DNA of 64,000 nt from Ligula intestinalis (Eukaryota; Platyhelminthes; Cestoda; Diphyllobothriidea; Diphyllobothriidae): NCBI GenBank assembly GCA_036362985.1, contig JAYGXS010000004.1, forward strand, positions 7,330,336 through 7,394,335, read 5' to 3'. Every line of letters starts with the position of its first letter. Within the stretch, counting starts at the first letter, position 1. A program made the position numbers and the translations under genes. Under the pieces are notes generated by a model. The model was not told where the DNA came from. It did not search any database and saw only the letters and a program-made list of their open reading frames with translations. Positions 10,600 to 24,433 of this stretch are shown in pieces.

Positions 10600-12780
10600 G
10601 GATACGCACTGGAATATACTTTAATAACCACTGTATGCATTTTATTTTATGGTATTCATAAATTTTGTTGATTTATGCCTGTAGATTTTCTTATCTGTAT
10701 AATCTTTTAGCATACTGCGGAAAACCCGATCATCAAAATGCAGGTTTCTTGAAATTCCTTAATTAATGATTAGGAGGGCGCTATTTTAACTTACCAGGGG
10801 TCAACTATACCGTTCTGGAGTTAGATGAGTATAGTACGCTGCGCGAAGCGCCGCGCATACTGTTACCAGCGTTTCGATATCAAAAAATGTTTGGACAAGA
10901 GGTATATGGTGTGCACTACTTAAACTACTTTTACCGACAAAGTGTTTACAAATTGCATCAGTGTTCATGGATGTCAGCATGAGTGGAAAGCTTAAAAACC
11001 TCATGGTAAGGCAGCTGATGAATTGAACGCGTAAGGATGGCATTCCTACCGAATATATGATGCTCGGATTTTTCTACAATTCTGAGAATTGTTTTAGTTC
11101 ATTGATGTAAGCCTTCAAGAAATCTGGTTTGTCGAAAGTTCTTTTTTGATGATTCATCACCAGCGAAGGGTTGTAGTTGAAACTCCGTCCCGAAATTTAT
11201 TTGGTTCAACAAATCCCGCTACTTATGCCATTTTTATATTCATTATAAGAAAATCACAATAATATGCCAAAGGGCAGAATTAGAAACGTTAAAAAATGCA
11301 GTCAGCTGTAAGTAAGACCAGAAGGTGTTCAGACGACAAATGGTCGGAGTTTAGTACAGTAATGTCAACACGCCAAACATGGGGGAAGGGGAATGGGTAA
11401 AGATGTCCGACAATTACCTAATTTCGCCGCACCGTGGATATCTTGCGACGTTATAGGAGGCGTGAAGACGAATGCGGCGGTGGTCCTCGGTCAAGGGAGC
11501 ATAAGTGTCTGAATATCAGCCAACGCAGGTACCTGGGGCGATTTGTCTGCCTTTCGGAACGCTTTGTGGACGCCTACTCGTTGAACTTTGTGAGCCACAA
11601 TCGCACTAAATTAAGATTCTAGCACGCCTCAGGTTAAGCTTGGCAGAATGGTATTCTCGAATCTACTTAAATAGATACCCAAGTATTCAATCAATGAAAC
11701 CTGTTCCATAGGGACTATCAAAAGCTTTACAGTTTGGCCGTCGATTTCGACGAAGTCCAATTCGTTCTTCATTTTTGAATGATGCAGGAACAGTGACTTA
11801 CAAAGAAACTGACAGGGCCCGCGGGCCTGTCTGCGCGTGCCACGTCACGTTTCGGCCACATGACACACACACACCAGGATTTATATAACCTGCGGGTCAG
11901 AAGAGGTTGCCGTCCGAATTCCAGCATAGTGGTGAGTCACTAACAGAAGTACACATGGTGTTGATGGCGTGGTCTATTATAATCATCATGTAGCAGCCCT
12001 TGAAGGATGAGGTCACCATAAAAATCATAGCGGAGACTAAGCGACCACCTACTACGAACAGTGCCGACTCAAAGGAGTCTGTTGTAGTCATTCTGAAACA
12101 TTATTCTCAAGCACACGATAAATGTCATTGTTTATTGAAGAAGGCCATCCCTGTCAACTTTACCCAAGATGGTGCCTAGCTTAACATGTTACATATTTGT
12201 TTTTGGAAAAGGTGGATTAACGCTTATCTACCCTTGTTTTAAGTTAGAAAGCGATTGACCATTGAGACGCGCATGGTTAAATCTAGGATTTAGTCCTAAT
12301 TATCAGCACCACGAGGACTCTGGAAAAAGGCAATCGTGGAAGAGCTCCTAAAGTCCCATGACTGTAAAGTGAGAGATGGCATGGTGACAAACCAAATGTG
12401 AGGATAAGTGACTGTCATGCGAAGCTCCTATATAGATAAGACCACAAAACAATTGACGGATGATATGTTGGCAAATGACACACGTAAACTCTCCGTGGGA
12501 TTTGACACTGACAGGGACAGTCACTATGGGCCCACTCACAACTCTATACTCGCTAGACACTAAGGCATTTGGTATGACATTTTTACATTAATCAACCATT
12601 CACCGTCTATTTATTGTTTATTTGAGACTCTAATACTGTCCCGCAAAAACTGACACCATCTTATGCCCTTAAACTTGGAGATATTTGGTTCAATTGATGA
12701 ATGTTCACACGACCGGTAACGGAATTCATCTGCCCGATCTGCCTTGGGCATCGGCAGTGGCCTTGTTAGCCGAAACAGTT
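10600..12780. other. non-coding stretch, nothing recognised
   Basis: There are short open frames only. At 12535-12580 a motif with ACTCGCTAGACACTAAGGCA partly repeats at 12950-12995, which marks a local direct repeat. I could not support any gene. Confidence 0.45.
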
Positions 12781-12788
12781 GGTATTTT

Positions 12789-12905
12789 AGGTCGATAATA
12801 AAGCCAGCAAAGACCAGGGCAACTGCGACAGCCATTTCTGGCTTATTGGTCGTCGTCAGTCAGTCATCTCCAGATCCAAGTGGTGTCCCATTCTAGCATC
12901 CAACT
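12789..12905 (+). repeat. short S repeat, copy 1
   Basis: It contains AAGCCAGCAAAGACC, then CAGCCATTTCTGGCTTATTGG and CCAAGTGGTGTCCC. Related copies lie at 17683-17800, 20468-20535 and 32329-32400, all in the plus orientation. TGGCTTATTGG resembles a pol III A box (TGGCNNAGTGG). A tRNA-derived SINE is possible but not shown. Confidence 0.65.
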
Positions 12906-13029
12906 CACAAAACTTTTGCTAAGAGTAAAGTAACGATTTACATACAAACAACTCCATACTCGCTACACATTTATGCGTTTCGTATGACATACTCTATTGC
13001 GAGTCATGTCTGATTATTTCTCCCATACC

Positions 13030-14290
13030 AGCGCGAAGGCATTAACGAAAACTTATAAATAATAATAAGCAGCATTAGGCATATTTAGTACTTAAAGGAA
13101 CTGTAAGAATTACTAAGTGTTTGTTAAGAAAAATAAAATTTTCTCAATAATCCCCAGGTTCTGGAGACGTAGAAATAGCTTTAAATTAGAACGATGATTT
13201 AAATAGTTTTCAAAGTATAAAAGTCAAAGTAACTACTTTCTTTATATAAAAAAACTTATATCATGGCAAAATATTATGTATATATGGTAATTAGTGGCTT
13301 ACTATTATCTCTCATTATTTTGCTCGTTTTCAGTGTCTTCATTGATATATGGAAAAATTGCGCTTCTGTTCAACGTTAACATCAAAACCTTTCAATAAAA
13401 TATAAGTAAACAGCATTTACCGTAAAACGAGCTTTTGGATACTAGTTCTTATGAAAATGTTCATGTAGGTCATATGTCGAATGCTTCAAAACAGCAAACC
13501 TTATTGTCGAGCATACAAAATGTCCGCTAGAAACCACGCATATTGTTATTCCTAGGATTGATAAAAAACATTCCATAATAGGGAACCTCTGTAAAAAGTG
13601 CTTTTATTGGACATAAAGCTAACGAACTTCTGTGTACATTAAGTTTTTCCAAGGTTATATCACAAGGAAATTGGAGACTTTTGGCAATTTCTTTTACTTA
13701 TGTGAAGATAAACGATTCAATATAACTGAAGGTGTAAGAACATACCCTTTTCTTTGTAACGGATTAATTTCCCTTAAGGGGATTAATTCCACGATCCGTT
13801 ATAAGCTTGCGAATGCAAAAAAGCAGGCCAAATAGATGACCATTTTTGAAATACTTATTATTCTTCTATCTGCTCCGTTTCTTAAGGAATGTTCAGTTAG
13901 CAAAAATCTAAATTTCTACCTAACTATCATGTAATAAGGCCTCCTTTACATAACCTTCACGCTAACATCTATGACAAAGTTGGCTAATGCACTCATAGTT
14001 ATCGGTGAAGTACAACAATTTTGTCATGCAAACTTATTGCTGAAATTTTTAAAAATATAACTGTTACTTGTTTCTGAAAATAAATGTGATTCCGTTATGT
14101 TGATTTCACTTCCATTTTATCAACTTCACACAAGCTTTTTCAGTTTTTGAAGGGAGCATTTTTCTACTTTTTTACTTATTCCCATAGTAAAATTAGTAAA
14201 AACTTTGGTTCTGTCATACCTCATCGCATAGAAAATTTGTAAGATATAATCTTACTCATAATATAGCCAAAATAAGTGCATAGTTCCCTC
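13030..14290 (-). repeat. AT-rich A1 repeat, copy 1 (inverted)
   Basis: Read on the minus strand, it matches the plus-strand blocks at 21295-22420 and 30290-31680 over its length. Shared landmarks include a GGCTAWATYATGAGTAWG block, AAGTTGATMAAATGGAA and TTTTGTATGCTCGA followed by GGTTTGCT. No open frame is conserved among the three copies, so it is a non-coding, AT-rich element of about 1.1-1.3 kb. Confidence 0.75.
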
Positions 14291-14711
14291 AAGGTCTCGT
14301 TCGGCAGTACGCCAAGTCACTGCTTAGGGGCACTGAGTCTGTAAAAATTCCCAAAACATTTAAAATAGGCAAGGATCAGCTGCCGAATGGTTCAAGCTCT
14401 CGGCCACGACCATTAAAGGTCATTTAGGACACCGAAGCGCAGGTATAGCTTATGTTGGAAAGAAAGTCGTTTCTGCGGACCATGCATGCTGGAGTTTTCT
14501 TTCAGCTGGATTATGAACCAAAGGAACGCCGGAAAATGCGTTTTTTTGAAAAAGGATCTAAACGACCAAAAAAAAGGCAAAACCAGGCTACAAATAAGAG
14601 GAGGAGAAACAGTCCACATTGAACGAAATTTTCTTTGACCGGAAGTAGTCAGGCGAAAACTTAACCAATGTCTACCGGCCGGTTCAAGAAGATACCACAT
14701 GCAATTGTGAC

Positions 14712-17535
14712 CGCTGCTTCGAGGTCTATTATACCAATTGTCAGAGTCTCTTCAATAAACTTTACGAACTCAAAACAATAGTATCTAAGCAGAAACAGCA
14801 TATATTGCATATACAGAAACTTGGCTGACCGACGCAATAGGGATCAGCGAAGTCAGCATTGAAGGCTTTCAACTGTTCCGCTGCGACAGATCTCAACGTA
14901 GGAACGGAGGAGTGGCACTTGATGTAGCCAATGAAATTTCCTATTGTCAGAGGGAAATTTCAGACATAGCCCCAAAACGATATGAAATAATTTCATGCAA
15001 AATTAAGATCAAGCAACATCTGGCACTCAATATATGCGTTGTTCATCGGCCTCCCGGCTCCAGCGAAAGTGACGACGTAGAAATGCTAAGTTCACTGTCA
15101 GTTATCTGTATGCAGGGAAACCTTTTACTTCTGGGTGATTTCAACGCTCGTGGCATCGATCGGATGATGCCTGGAGTAAAGGCCGCAGCAGCACTTTCAA
15201 TTAACAACTTTTTCAGTTTTCTTTGGACGAATATCTCATTCAACACATCGACTTCACAACCCGACTGTGGGAAGGCCAGCGATTAAACTGTCGAGATCTC
15301 GTTTTTAGTAAAAAAGAGGGGATCATAAAAGAAGTGAACTCACAACCGCCACTTGGGTTAAGCGACCATGTTGCTTTTACCTGCGTGTGTTACCTACTGT
15401 CTCCAAAATCGTAAAGGGGCGCAGAAATATTTGGAAAGCCGATTCTGACAAAAATGAGACGTACCGCTTCCGCAGAAAACTGGTTACCCAGTACGAACGC
15501 TACAAATGAATTATGGCAGCATATCCAAGGGATCAATGAAATAAATAAGACCATGTGCCAGACCTCCATATGTCAACCAGCCGATAAAAAAGGGCCATGA
15601 AGAAGAAACAGAGGTTGTGGAAAAAGAACGAGCATCTTCAAGATTCAACATCACTTGCCGAATATATAGCGTAACGAAATACATGCCGTAAGGAAATACG
15701 AAATTCTAGAACTGCCTTTGAGCGTCAACTTACAACACAAGCCACAATATGTCCAATGAAGTGTTATGGATACATCCGCAGTCAAAGGAAGCACTGAGAC
15801 AACATTGCAGCTCTAAGGGATAACCTCGAGAACGTAGTAACGGAAGAAACGCGGAAAATACAGTATCTGTCAGAGTTTTTCAGATCGGCGTTTACGATGG
15901 AATCCCCCAACGACAATTCGGGAGTAGAAGTGGGTGAAGGTACAGCCGTTATTGAAACTGTTACCTTTTCTGTTGCAGACGTCAAACATGTTCTCAGTCA
16001 CATCAAGCCAGACAAGTTTCCTGGAATGTATAGGATCCCTGGACGGATACTGAAAGAACTCTCGACCGAGCTATCGGTGCCTAGTTCAATTCCGTTCGAG
16101 CTTTCCATGAGAACAGGGGACATGCCTTTGCAGTGGAAGACGGTCAAAATCGTACCGTTATATAAGGGAGGTAGCAAGATGTATGCAAACAGCTTTCGGC
16201 CCATAGGCTTGACTTGCCTTTCCTGCAAAATGATGGAGGTCCTTGTCAAGCAGGCCATGCTAAGATTTTGCGATGAAAGTGACATCATACAAAATTTCCA
16301 AAATGGCTTTCTGCGAGGGCACTCCTGCTTTTCAAATTTACTGACTTCCATTGAGGCCTGGACAAGTTCTCTAGAAGAGGGCTTTGAAGTGGACGTAGTG
16401 TACATCGATTTCTGCAAAGCCTTCCACAGCCTGCCCCATCAACGCCTTTTACATAAACCGAGCATTCTTGGCATCAAGGGAAAAATTTTGGACTGGATAC
16501 GGTCATTTTTAGTCGGTCGAAAACAACGCGTTTGCATCGGGGAGGATAAATTAGACTCGGGTGACGTATTTAGTGGGGTTTCTCAAGGCTCTGTTCTTGG
16601 TCTTTTACTCTTCATTCTCTATGTAAATGACAGCCTTGAAGAACTGGACTGCGGTAAAATTATGTTCGCCGATGACGTTAAGCTCTGGCAGGTCATTAAG
16701 TGCCCAAGCGACTAAGATGCTCTGCAAAATAATCTTTGCAAACTGCAGACGTGGTCCGAGAGATGGCTGCTGGATTTCAATGTGCAAAAGTGTGCCGTCC
16801 TCCACCTTCGTCCAATAAGCTAGCCTATCCCCCAGAACAGCAGGATATACCACCTGAAAAACATCCGAATTCCCGTAGCATCTACGCAAAAAGACCTCGG
16901 CGTTTTGATACAGAGTAATCCGAAGCCCTCATAACAATCTGTGAAAGCTGCAAATAAAGCCACGGGAATGGTGCACGCTATCAAAAGGGCATTTGCAGCC
17001 TTCGATGAAGATCTCTTTGGCAGAGTGTACGGCACATTTGTTCGACCACACCTAGAGTATGGCATACAGGCGTGGCGGCCATGGCTAGCAAAGGACACAG
17101 CATGTCTGGAGAAAGTGTAGCGTCGAGCAACAAAGCAAGTAAGAGGTCTAAATGACCACACTTACATAGATAGATTGGCATGCCTAAATTTATTCTCTCT
17201 GCATTACAGGCAGCAACGAGGGGATCTTTTCTTTGTTTACAAGATAATAAACTGTCTTGAGAAAGGATCACGCTTTGAAGACATGCTTCAGTGGCACCTC
17301 TCACCTCATCTCCGTGGGCACACAAGGAAGCTGCGCACGAAGATGTCCAAGCTAAACCTCCGCTCTGAATTCTTCACGCAACGTGTTACACAACAGTGAA
17401 ACAACCTTCCGCAGTCAGTCGTGGAGGCCATTTCCCTTCATCTGTACAAACAACGCTTGGATAATAACATGCGTCTCCTCGCCTCTCTCCAAGTCCAAAC
17501 TCTAAAAACCAGACATAAATTGTAAAAAAAACAAT
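14712..17535 (+). mobile_element. CR1-like non-LTR retrotransposon (LINE), inactivated
   Basis: The plus strand carries an AP-endonuclease domain and then a reverse transcriptase. Endonuclease landmarks are TETWLTDAIGIS (about 14815), LLLLGDFNARGID (about 15125) and PPLGLSDHVAF (about 15350). The RT follows at 15897-16715, and the CR1-type C-terminal region reads VYGTFVRPHLEYGIQAWRPW (about 17020) and FTQRVTQQ then NNLPQSVVEAIS (about 17380-17440). The element ends in an A-rich tail near 17528. Stops and frameshifts separate the parts (for example after 15414, at 16713 and at 17398), so it is a fossil. The 5' end is not defined, and no gag-like first ORF was recognised. Confidence 0.88.
15897..16715 (+). 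pseudogene. reverse transcriptase core of the CR1-like LINE
   Basis: A 272-codon frame with LINE RT blocks in order: LPLQWKTVKIVPLYKGG, NSFRPIGLTCLSCKMME, the YIDFCKAFHSLPH block, VSQGSVLGLLLFILYVND and the catalytic box FADD at 16665-16676. The usual AFDS in the first catalytic block reads AFHS here, which leaves the first aspartate (YIDF) in place. The frame opens in the linker after the endonuclease and closes at a TAA inside the RT, with the thumb region continuing in other frames. Confidence 0.9.
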
Positions 17536-20160
17536 GCTACTCACTGTTTGCCAATACTATGTTAGAAGTGGTAAATTTTTATGTGTGCTTGTACACGTGT
17601 TAAATAGGGTTTTCAACGGCATTGCCAATTATCCTCACCAAATAACCTAACACTGAAAAAAATTGAAACTTATAGTTGCTATAAGTAGGCAGATAATTAA
17701 GCCAGCAAGTACCCCTGAAACTGCAGTGGCCATTTTTGGCTTATTGGCCGTCGTCAGCGTATCATATGCAGACCCAAGTGGTGTCGCAACACAGCCTCCA
17801 AATCACGCCCTTTTTGAGGTCCCAAACCATTGAACCATGATTTCGTGAACTCGCCGGGTTCGATCAGCGGATGTTGGCACTCGTTTATTTAAGATCGTAG
17901 GATAGCTGAGAAATAAGAGAACATGGAGGAGGAGAAGGAGTGGGAGGGGCATTGGGGGCGAGTGCTGCATGAAACATTCTGCAATTTGAAAAAAAGCCGA
18001 TTACCACTCGCAAAACAATCTTGAGCAGGGTTGCAATACAGTTTATCATGCGGTCCAATTTCCATTCTTTTCAGTCACGCCAGGATGCCAAAACTGTGAT
18101 GAGCTTCTTTTTGACCGCTGCCAATAGGTTGGTTCTTTAAAAAATGGCTGCTTAAAAGATATGCATTTTTATCCTTGATTATGGTAGCCTTCAAAATTTT
18201 CAATTTATTTTATGGAAAGCATGCACGAAAAAATCATCTGTTGTGTTTGTTTGATAGCAACTTAGGCCTTCTTTAAATTAAATGTTAAAGAAGCTGTTTC
18301 CTTCGGTTTTAAAAAATTTCCCTTTTTGAGTTTTTTTACGACTGTGTGGTGTTCATTCATAATACATCATATCCGTCAATCTTTTAATGGTGCCACCGAT
18401 ATATACAGCATGATTAATGTTTATTGCGAAATCCTATAAGAACTTTGCAGCCAATTTCTCAAACTTCATTTTGCTTCAGCAATAGGAACAGAGCATTCAG
18501 CCTGTAAAACTTAAATTAAGTTCTAGCAGTCGGTAGGGTTAAAATCATTCGGCAATTTAAAAAAAACAATGATAAGAGTGCATACTATTGCAATAGCCAT
18601 TTTGTTTACAAAATCAACGTTTTCGCAGCGGACAAAAAGAAGTTTGTCATAGAGCCGGCATCCTAGAGTGTATTAAATTATTTGAAATTGGACAGGGAAG
18701 GAGGAGAATGAGGTTTGGGAGTAGGATGAAAGGAATACCTTAGCATCGATGATGCAGTTTGGTTCCGTATCAAACACTTAAATAATCTATTAGTCATTAA
18801 TGCACACCATAGTAAAACTTTTTATAATTTCCTCAGAAATTAATTGTGGACGCGTATTAAATCAGTTTATTTCGAGCCTATATAGAACTGAGCCTATAGA
18901 ATTTGAAAATATTGGTCGATTCAAAGTTCAAAAATAATGTCTGAGAAAAGTAAAACAGCTATGTTTTAGAAGCTGGAGTTTCTGACAAGGAGTGCTGCAG
19001 CAACCAGTGATGAGCCAAAACTAGCACAGCTGGGCTAACACTAGTGCCTATGCTGCCTTTATGGTAAGAAATTATTTCATAGAAGATTTCAGTTAAAATT
19101 ATTTTTTCGAAGTTTATCCTGCTAAACTCACAGATTCTTGTGAACAAATATGGCATGACTGTAGTGACAAGGTTATCATCATTTCATAGAAGATTTTAAT
19201 TTTAATTTTTTTTTAAATTAACCTGCCAAACTCGCACACCCTTGGCTGGTATGATGGCGTGATTTTACTGAAAGCACACGCAAATTCGTCGTGAGTCAAC
19301 TAAGATGAACTAAGGCCTTTGATGTCTTTGGGGTCTTTTTAAGCAAAGGAACTTCGTGCATTAACGGGTACGCGGTTTTCACGCAAACAGCTTCATAACC
19401 CTCCATCTAACTATGGTTTTCATCACAGACATTGGTGCACCGTAGCATTTAACTCAATTGCAACTTTTTGTTTGGTGAAAACGGGAAGAATGTTTAGACT
19501 GATGGTAATAAAAGCGTACGTTATCTATTCTAAAAGCAGATAACCTCGAAAAAGTACATGAATTCCAAGGTTAAATATCTCGGCCAAGAATTTGAAATTC
19601 CGGTTGATTTTTGGCTAGCAGTGCATTAAAATGTGCAAGGCGACAACGGTTTGCAAAATATCAACGTTCAACACCAAGAATCTACCTCTTCTACAAACTG
19701 TATGTAGTCAAAGATTATGAAGACGAAAATTCCCGCCAAAATTCTCATGCAAAGGTCTCGGTAGTCTACTCTTCTTGGTTATCTGCGTACTGTGATAACC
19801 CCGTCAGCGACCGCATCAGCCGAACCTGACGGCCTAAACACACCCTTGATTCGACCCACAGCGGACTATCGACGACCTGGACGGATGTGTTTTTGTTTCC
19901 AGTCCCGTCGGCGGACTCTGCATTCAGCAAGGAGGAATCGAATCGCAGCTTCCACACGACGATGATCCTGGAAACCTTTGCTACGCCTCCCCAAGTTGGA
20001 TCCTACCCCTTTAAAAAAAAGAATCGGACGTTTGTTACTCTTTTTTCTCCTAAATTCCACACATTCTCCCCACAATAGGGACAGTTTTTCGCCTAAAAAT
20101 CCTTTAAGTGTTTTTCACTGTCTGCTCCTATTTGTCCATCCCATTATTCAGGACAGCTGG
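17536..20160. other. non-coding, AT-rich stretch with S and A2 repeat fragments
   Basis: It contains the second S repeat (17683-17800). Sequence from about 18130 to 18700 shares landmarks with the A2 repeat, such as TTTCGGTTTTAAAAAAT-like and GCCGGCATCCTAGAGTG. A pol III B-box-like GGTTCGATC lies at 17857-17865. No gene was supported. Around 19730-20000 the base composition is more balanced, with short frames on both strands that I do not recognise. Confidence 0.5.
17683..17800 (+). repeat. short S repeat, copy 2
   Basis: It matches 12789-12905 over about 115 bp (AAGCCAGCAAGTACC, CAGTGGCCATTTTTGGCTTA, CCCAAGTGGTGTCGC). The A-box-like TGGCTTATTGG lies at 17737-17747. The nearest B-box-like motif is about 110 bp downstream, too far for an ordinary tRNA-type promoter. 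Confidence 0.65.
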
Positions 20161-20164
20161 CCCC

Positions 20165-20535
20165 ACCAACAATCTGAGATACACTTTTTTTGCTACCACT
20201 ACACATATGTACAAATAGGGAACTCAAAAGGTATTTACCTACAAATACCTCAATATACTGATACTAATACACTGCCAAACTGAATTTGCTACACAACTAA
20301 AAGAATGGAACCCCACTTGCGATGCCCATTGCAAGCTATGCTTTTGCTAATTACGCCTTTAGAAATTTAGCATCTGATGCAGTCGAAGCTCTATTACAAA
20401 TAATTTTTCCTTTGCAAACGATGGAAAGTTCAGTTAGCCTTGCTCGCAAAGATGAGGGCGACGGAAATGACAATTTCTCACTCATTAGCCATCATCAGCC
20501 ACTCATACGCAACCCAAGTGTTGCCCCACCAAAGG
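20165..20535 (+). repeat. S repeat copy 3 and a neighbouring 110-bp repeat
   Basis: 20165-20280 matches 42045-42150 (GCTACCAC, an AAATAGG...ACT block, AATATACTGAYACTRATRC). 20468-20535 matches the S repeat (TTAGCCATCATCAGCCACTC, CAACCCAAGTGTTGCCCC). They may be parts of one longer SINE-like unit. Confidence 0.5.
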
Positions 20536-21294
20536 TGCAAGCGTTCGACATTTTGATACGAACTCTTACGCTCTACCCGTTAAGCCAAGGACTCATTGAC
20601 TTACCCATTTGGTTCAAGAATATTAACAATCGATGCAGTTCGTTAGTTTGGAATTCATAAGGAGTAGGAGGCGGATATTGTGAGCAGTTATTTGCCGAAT
20701 TGGTGGATGATGCGCAAGGCTGACTAAGTCCGCATTCACGCCTACTTGGCAGTCGTCAGATTGGGTTGTGTGTGAGTTGGACTGTGATTGGCTGTTAAAA
20801 ATGCCGGAATTAGAAAGCGTTCCAAAAGTACACTTCGATTTGAGCTAGTCACGACAGGCGTTCATTAGTGTAATTCGTGTTTAGCTAGTCACTACAAGTT
20901 AAGGGAACTAGGCCTTACGTGGGCGAGGCTCATTTAAGTAGGTGGCCCGGTGGACTGCACGCCGGTAATTTTCCGGTATTAAACAGCGGTAATGCCTTAA
21001 AGTGTATTTTTTTCCGGTACAAGAACCACTCCAGAAGCCATGTTTGGACCAGTAAAATTATAATGAAATAACGGCTTGTTTCGATATTTTTGTTCCCTTC
21101 TTTCAACTCCATTACTGATTAAGTTTTGCCGAATTAAGACGGAATTGAGATCGGCCCCGTGTTAACATCATTCTTGGATCATCCTTCTCCACGAACAACG
21201 CTTGTCATAGAACTCCAGTATTGCGAGTGCTGCAAAAAACATTCATGACTTAATGTAACTTGATAGCTAAGCATATCTCTGGACAGGTCTTTTG

Positions 21295-22420
21295 ATCAAG
21301 TGAGTGGATTTTATAATCAGAAATGCTTTGGTTTGGAAAACTGCCATCATAGTTAAAGTTTTGAAGCGAAATGGCCACTAACTTCGGCTAAATCATGAGT
21401 AAGTGTTTTACCGAACAAATTCTCGATGCTATAAGATACGACAGAACCAAACTTTTTACAAATATGCATTTTCTATGGACAATTTCTAGAATAAGTAAAA
21501 ACAGTGAAATAATAACTCGTTTTAGAAGAAGAAAATGTTGTGCAAAATTGATCAAATGGAAGTGAAGCCATGTTTAAAAAATCGCATTTATTTTTAGAAA
21601 AAAGCAAGAATAAAAGTTTTAAAAATTATTTTTAGCTAATTTTTTAAAGTTGTTTTGCACGAAGTGCAGTAATAAAAACATTTCATCGGGGATTTTCTTT
21701 TACCGAACCTCCCTTCTTGCGCATAAGCAAAGTGTCTCATATTTTACCACGAATGTGAGGCAAAAAGGCCTTATTAAATGCAACTCAATCTGAATTTTTT
21801 TTGCAAGCCGTATGTTCCGCTTATGCATTATTTAGAAACGGAGCAGACAGAAGATTAATACGTATTTCAAAAATGGCCATATATTTGGTCATTTTTTGCA
21901 TGCGCAATCTTCCAAAAATTGTAGAATTAATCCAGTTATGCGGAAAATATTCCATGTCAATGAGTAACGTTAGTTCTTTCATCTCCAATCAAACTGAATT
22001 TTTTATCTTCAGATTAATTCAAAGAATTGTCAAAAGCCTCCAATTTTACTGTCAATTTAGACAGTAATTCCTCAGCCGATTATTTAATCAAAGCATTTTT
22101 TAAAGAGGTATCCTTGTATGGATAGTGGTTATATTAGTATTAGATATGCTTATATCAGAATATCGTTGCGCAAATTATTTACTCTCGAAAATGTGGTTTG
22201 GTGTTTTGAGGCATTCCGAAATATGAGCAACGTGGCCATTTTCATGAAAACTAGTATCCAAAAACACTTTCTTTTGGTAAATGCTCTCTCTCTTTATAGA
22301 TATATCTTATTTTGGAGTTTTATAGCTATGTCTTACATTTCCGGAAGTTGGAGTTTATCAGAAAATTTTTATTTAAAAGTTAAGGCAAGTTTCGTGCAGC
22401 TCGCACAATACTGTATATGC
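21295..22420 (+). repeat. AT-rich A1 repeat, copy 2
   Basis: It is similar along its length to 30290-31680 and, inverted, to 13030-14290. Landmarks are GAGTGGATTTTATAATCAGA, TTTGGTTTGGAAAACTGCC and GATCAAATGGAAGTGAAGCC. Frames of 88-123 codons inside are not conserved in the other copies. Confidence 0.78.
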
Positions 22421-24430
22421 TGTATATACTGTACTTGCTGCGTTAATGGCATGATTTGCGCAGATAAATCCGAACTTTGCTTCTCGTGAAATGTCTTCCA
22501 TCAACATCGACGCAGGGAACAATAACTGAGGCAAATGTTCGCATCCCAGGTATGTGTGTAGTCATAAAAGTAGAAGGCGGTGCGATCACCTTCTACTTCT
22601 CTATCTGCAGGAAACACTCGCTCGCGCCTCTTCTGAGTCCTTTCTGCGCTTATCCACAGATCATCGCTCTACTGACGGCCCGAAAGCATAACGTGGACAG
22701 TTCACAACTCATGCAGATTGCATATCTCGCGAGAATAGCGACCTGATTGAACTTAAATATGCGGCCAGGTCCGGTCAAATTCATCGCTAGTTGGGAGCTG
22801 GCGTCATTCGTCCTAACTGTTGTTCTGTGCTCAGAGATTTGCGCTTTGATACGTCACCCTGCTTCTCCAACACAGTTGCGCTGCCCATTACTGCACTAGA
22901 GTCAATAAACATCCAGATCCGACAAATGAGCGACTACGGTCTTCTTGAAATACGTCAACAGTCAACCGACCAGGAAAGGGGAGTATCTCCTGCCGCTGTG
23001 ACCTCACAGAGTACAGGATTCACATCGCAACATACAGGAGGAGCCGCCGCTCGAAGCGGGAATGATTGCATAAAGTAAGAAAAGCATTGCCATCTCCTGC
23101 GGGCAGTAGGCTTCGCAAAACGCAGTGGACCGGGGGGAGGCGGGGCGACAATAAGTAACCAATTTTCATTAAAAGACAATAACAAAGTTATTATGCGGAA
23201 CTGATGATATTTGGGCAGAATTGCTACCGCATATGATCCATCTGATTGACTCTGTTTGTTAACCATATGTTTTGTCTGCGTAGGCTTATTTGTATTTTTT
23301 TCTGATAGACGGACGTTACAGCAATGATTAACTTATGTAAGACTCCGTAAATCTGAAAAATTACTTTACTAATTTGTAGGCCACACTGCTGCTGGTGCAG
23401 TTTGGCTAAATTTAGATCGGCAGGTGACGGACCTATCGTGACCTCTGCTAGTCAGTCGGGGTTGTTTGCTTCGCAAAGCAAATGCACCCGTGGACATCAA
23501 TTACTAAGGCTTACCTTTTTAGGGCTTCGTATATCGTCACAGTTAGCTATCCTTTCATAGTAAGAAGAAACCACTAAGCAGCAGGTTCTTGATTTACTCA
23601 TCATCTTTTCCATGCTTGCCGGCACTGAAGATACATGCTGGACGGCAGAAACCCCGTGGAAAAATCTTGATGACTATTTTATTAGGCACCATCAAGCAAA
23701 ATTCCCAAAGGCAAGGGTAAGAGGAAGTGTAAGTGAAATCGGAGACACAATTACTAGAACAAGAGCTTAATTAGCCTGACTTTTCGGACCCTCCCTCACC
23801 AATGTTATCTGATTATGCCACTGACGATTAATTCGTGTGAGAATCTACAAACTTCAGGCTCACAAAGTTCTCGTGCCAAGGAACGTGGCCCCTTTGTGAT
23901 GCCGCATTTCATGCATTTAGTCTCCTCATGACATGTCATCTGTTGATCTAACAAAGGCCATGAGTAAGGGAATATTAGCGACGTCCGATGGTCGATGGTG
24001 AAAGCAGCAACACACAACCACATCAATGTTATTCGTTTCAGGTTACTACTAACTACTTGTTAGTAAACCGATTTTATTGACCACATTTTCATTCTATCGT
24101 TTGTCGTGGTTCATAAGGCGGGCGCCACGAAGTGATCACTAATCGTTGATACCATTCCCAAGACCGTCACTAATCGGCTTGCGTGAAGAATCAACCATTC
24201 AGTTTTTACCTAGTCTTATTACGTGCATACACTTTGCTAATCTTAGCACTGCAAAACAACTCAATCATTGTTGTTTATGACATAATGTCCTAATACACTT
24301 CCATCCCACTGAACTGGGCGTACGAAGTTTTGCGTAATTAACTTGAGGATGCCTATAATGAAGCTTCAAGTTCACTGAAAAGTGAGCTTTTAAAAAAAGT
24401 GTTAGACTGTTGACCTCTTTGAGTTCCTAC
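22421..24430. other. non-coding stretch with one PLE-end-like remnant
   Basis: I recognise no gene. A degenerate PLE terminal sequence lies at about 23735-23825 on the minus strand (GGGTCCGAAAAGTCAGG followed by CTTGTTCTAG). It resembles the clearer copy at 39757-39840. Confidence 0.45.
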
Positions 24431-24433
24431 ACA

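Noticed and set aside
17737..17865. Possible tRNA gene from A-box-like TGGCTTATTGG and B-box-like GGTTCGATC
   Set aside because: The boxes are about 110 bp apart, no acceptor stem or cloverleaf could be drawn, and the other S copies lack the B box.
21801..22489. Frames of 88 and 123 codons in AT-rich DNA
   Set aside because: They lie in the A1 repeat and are not conserved in its two other copies.
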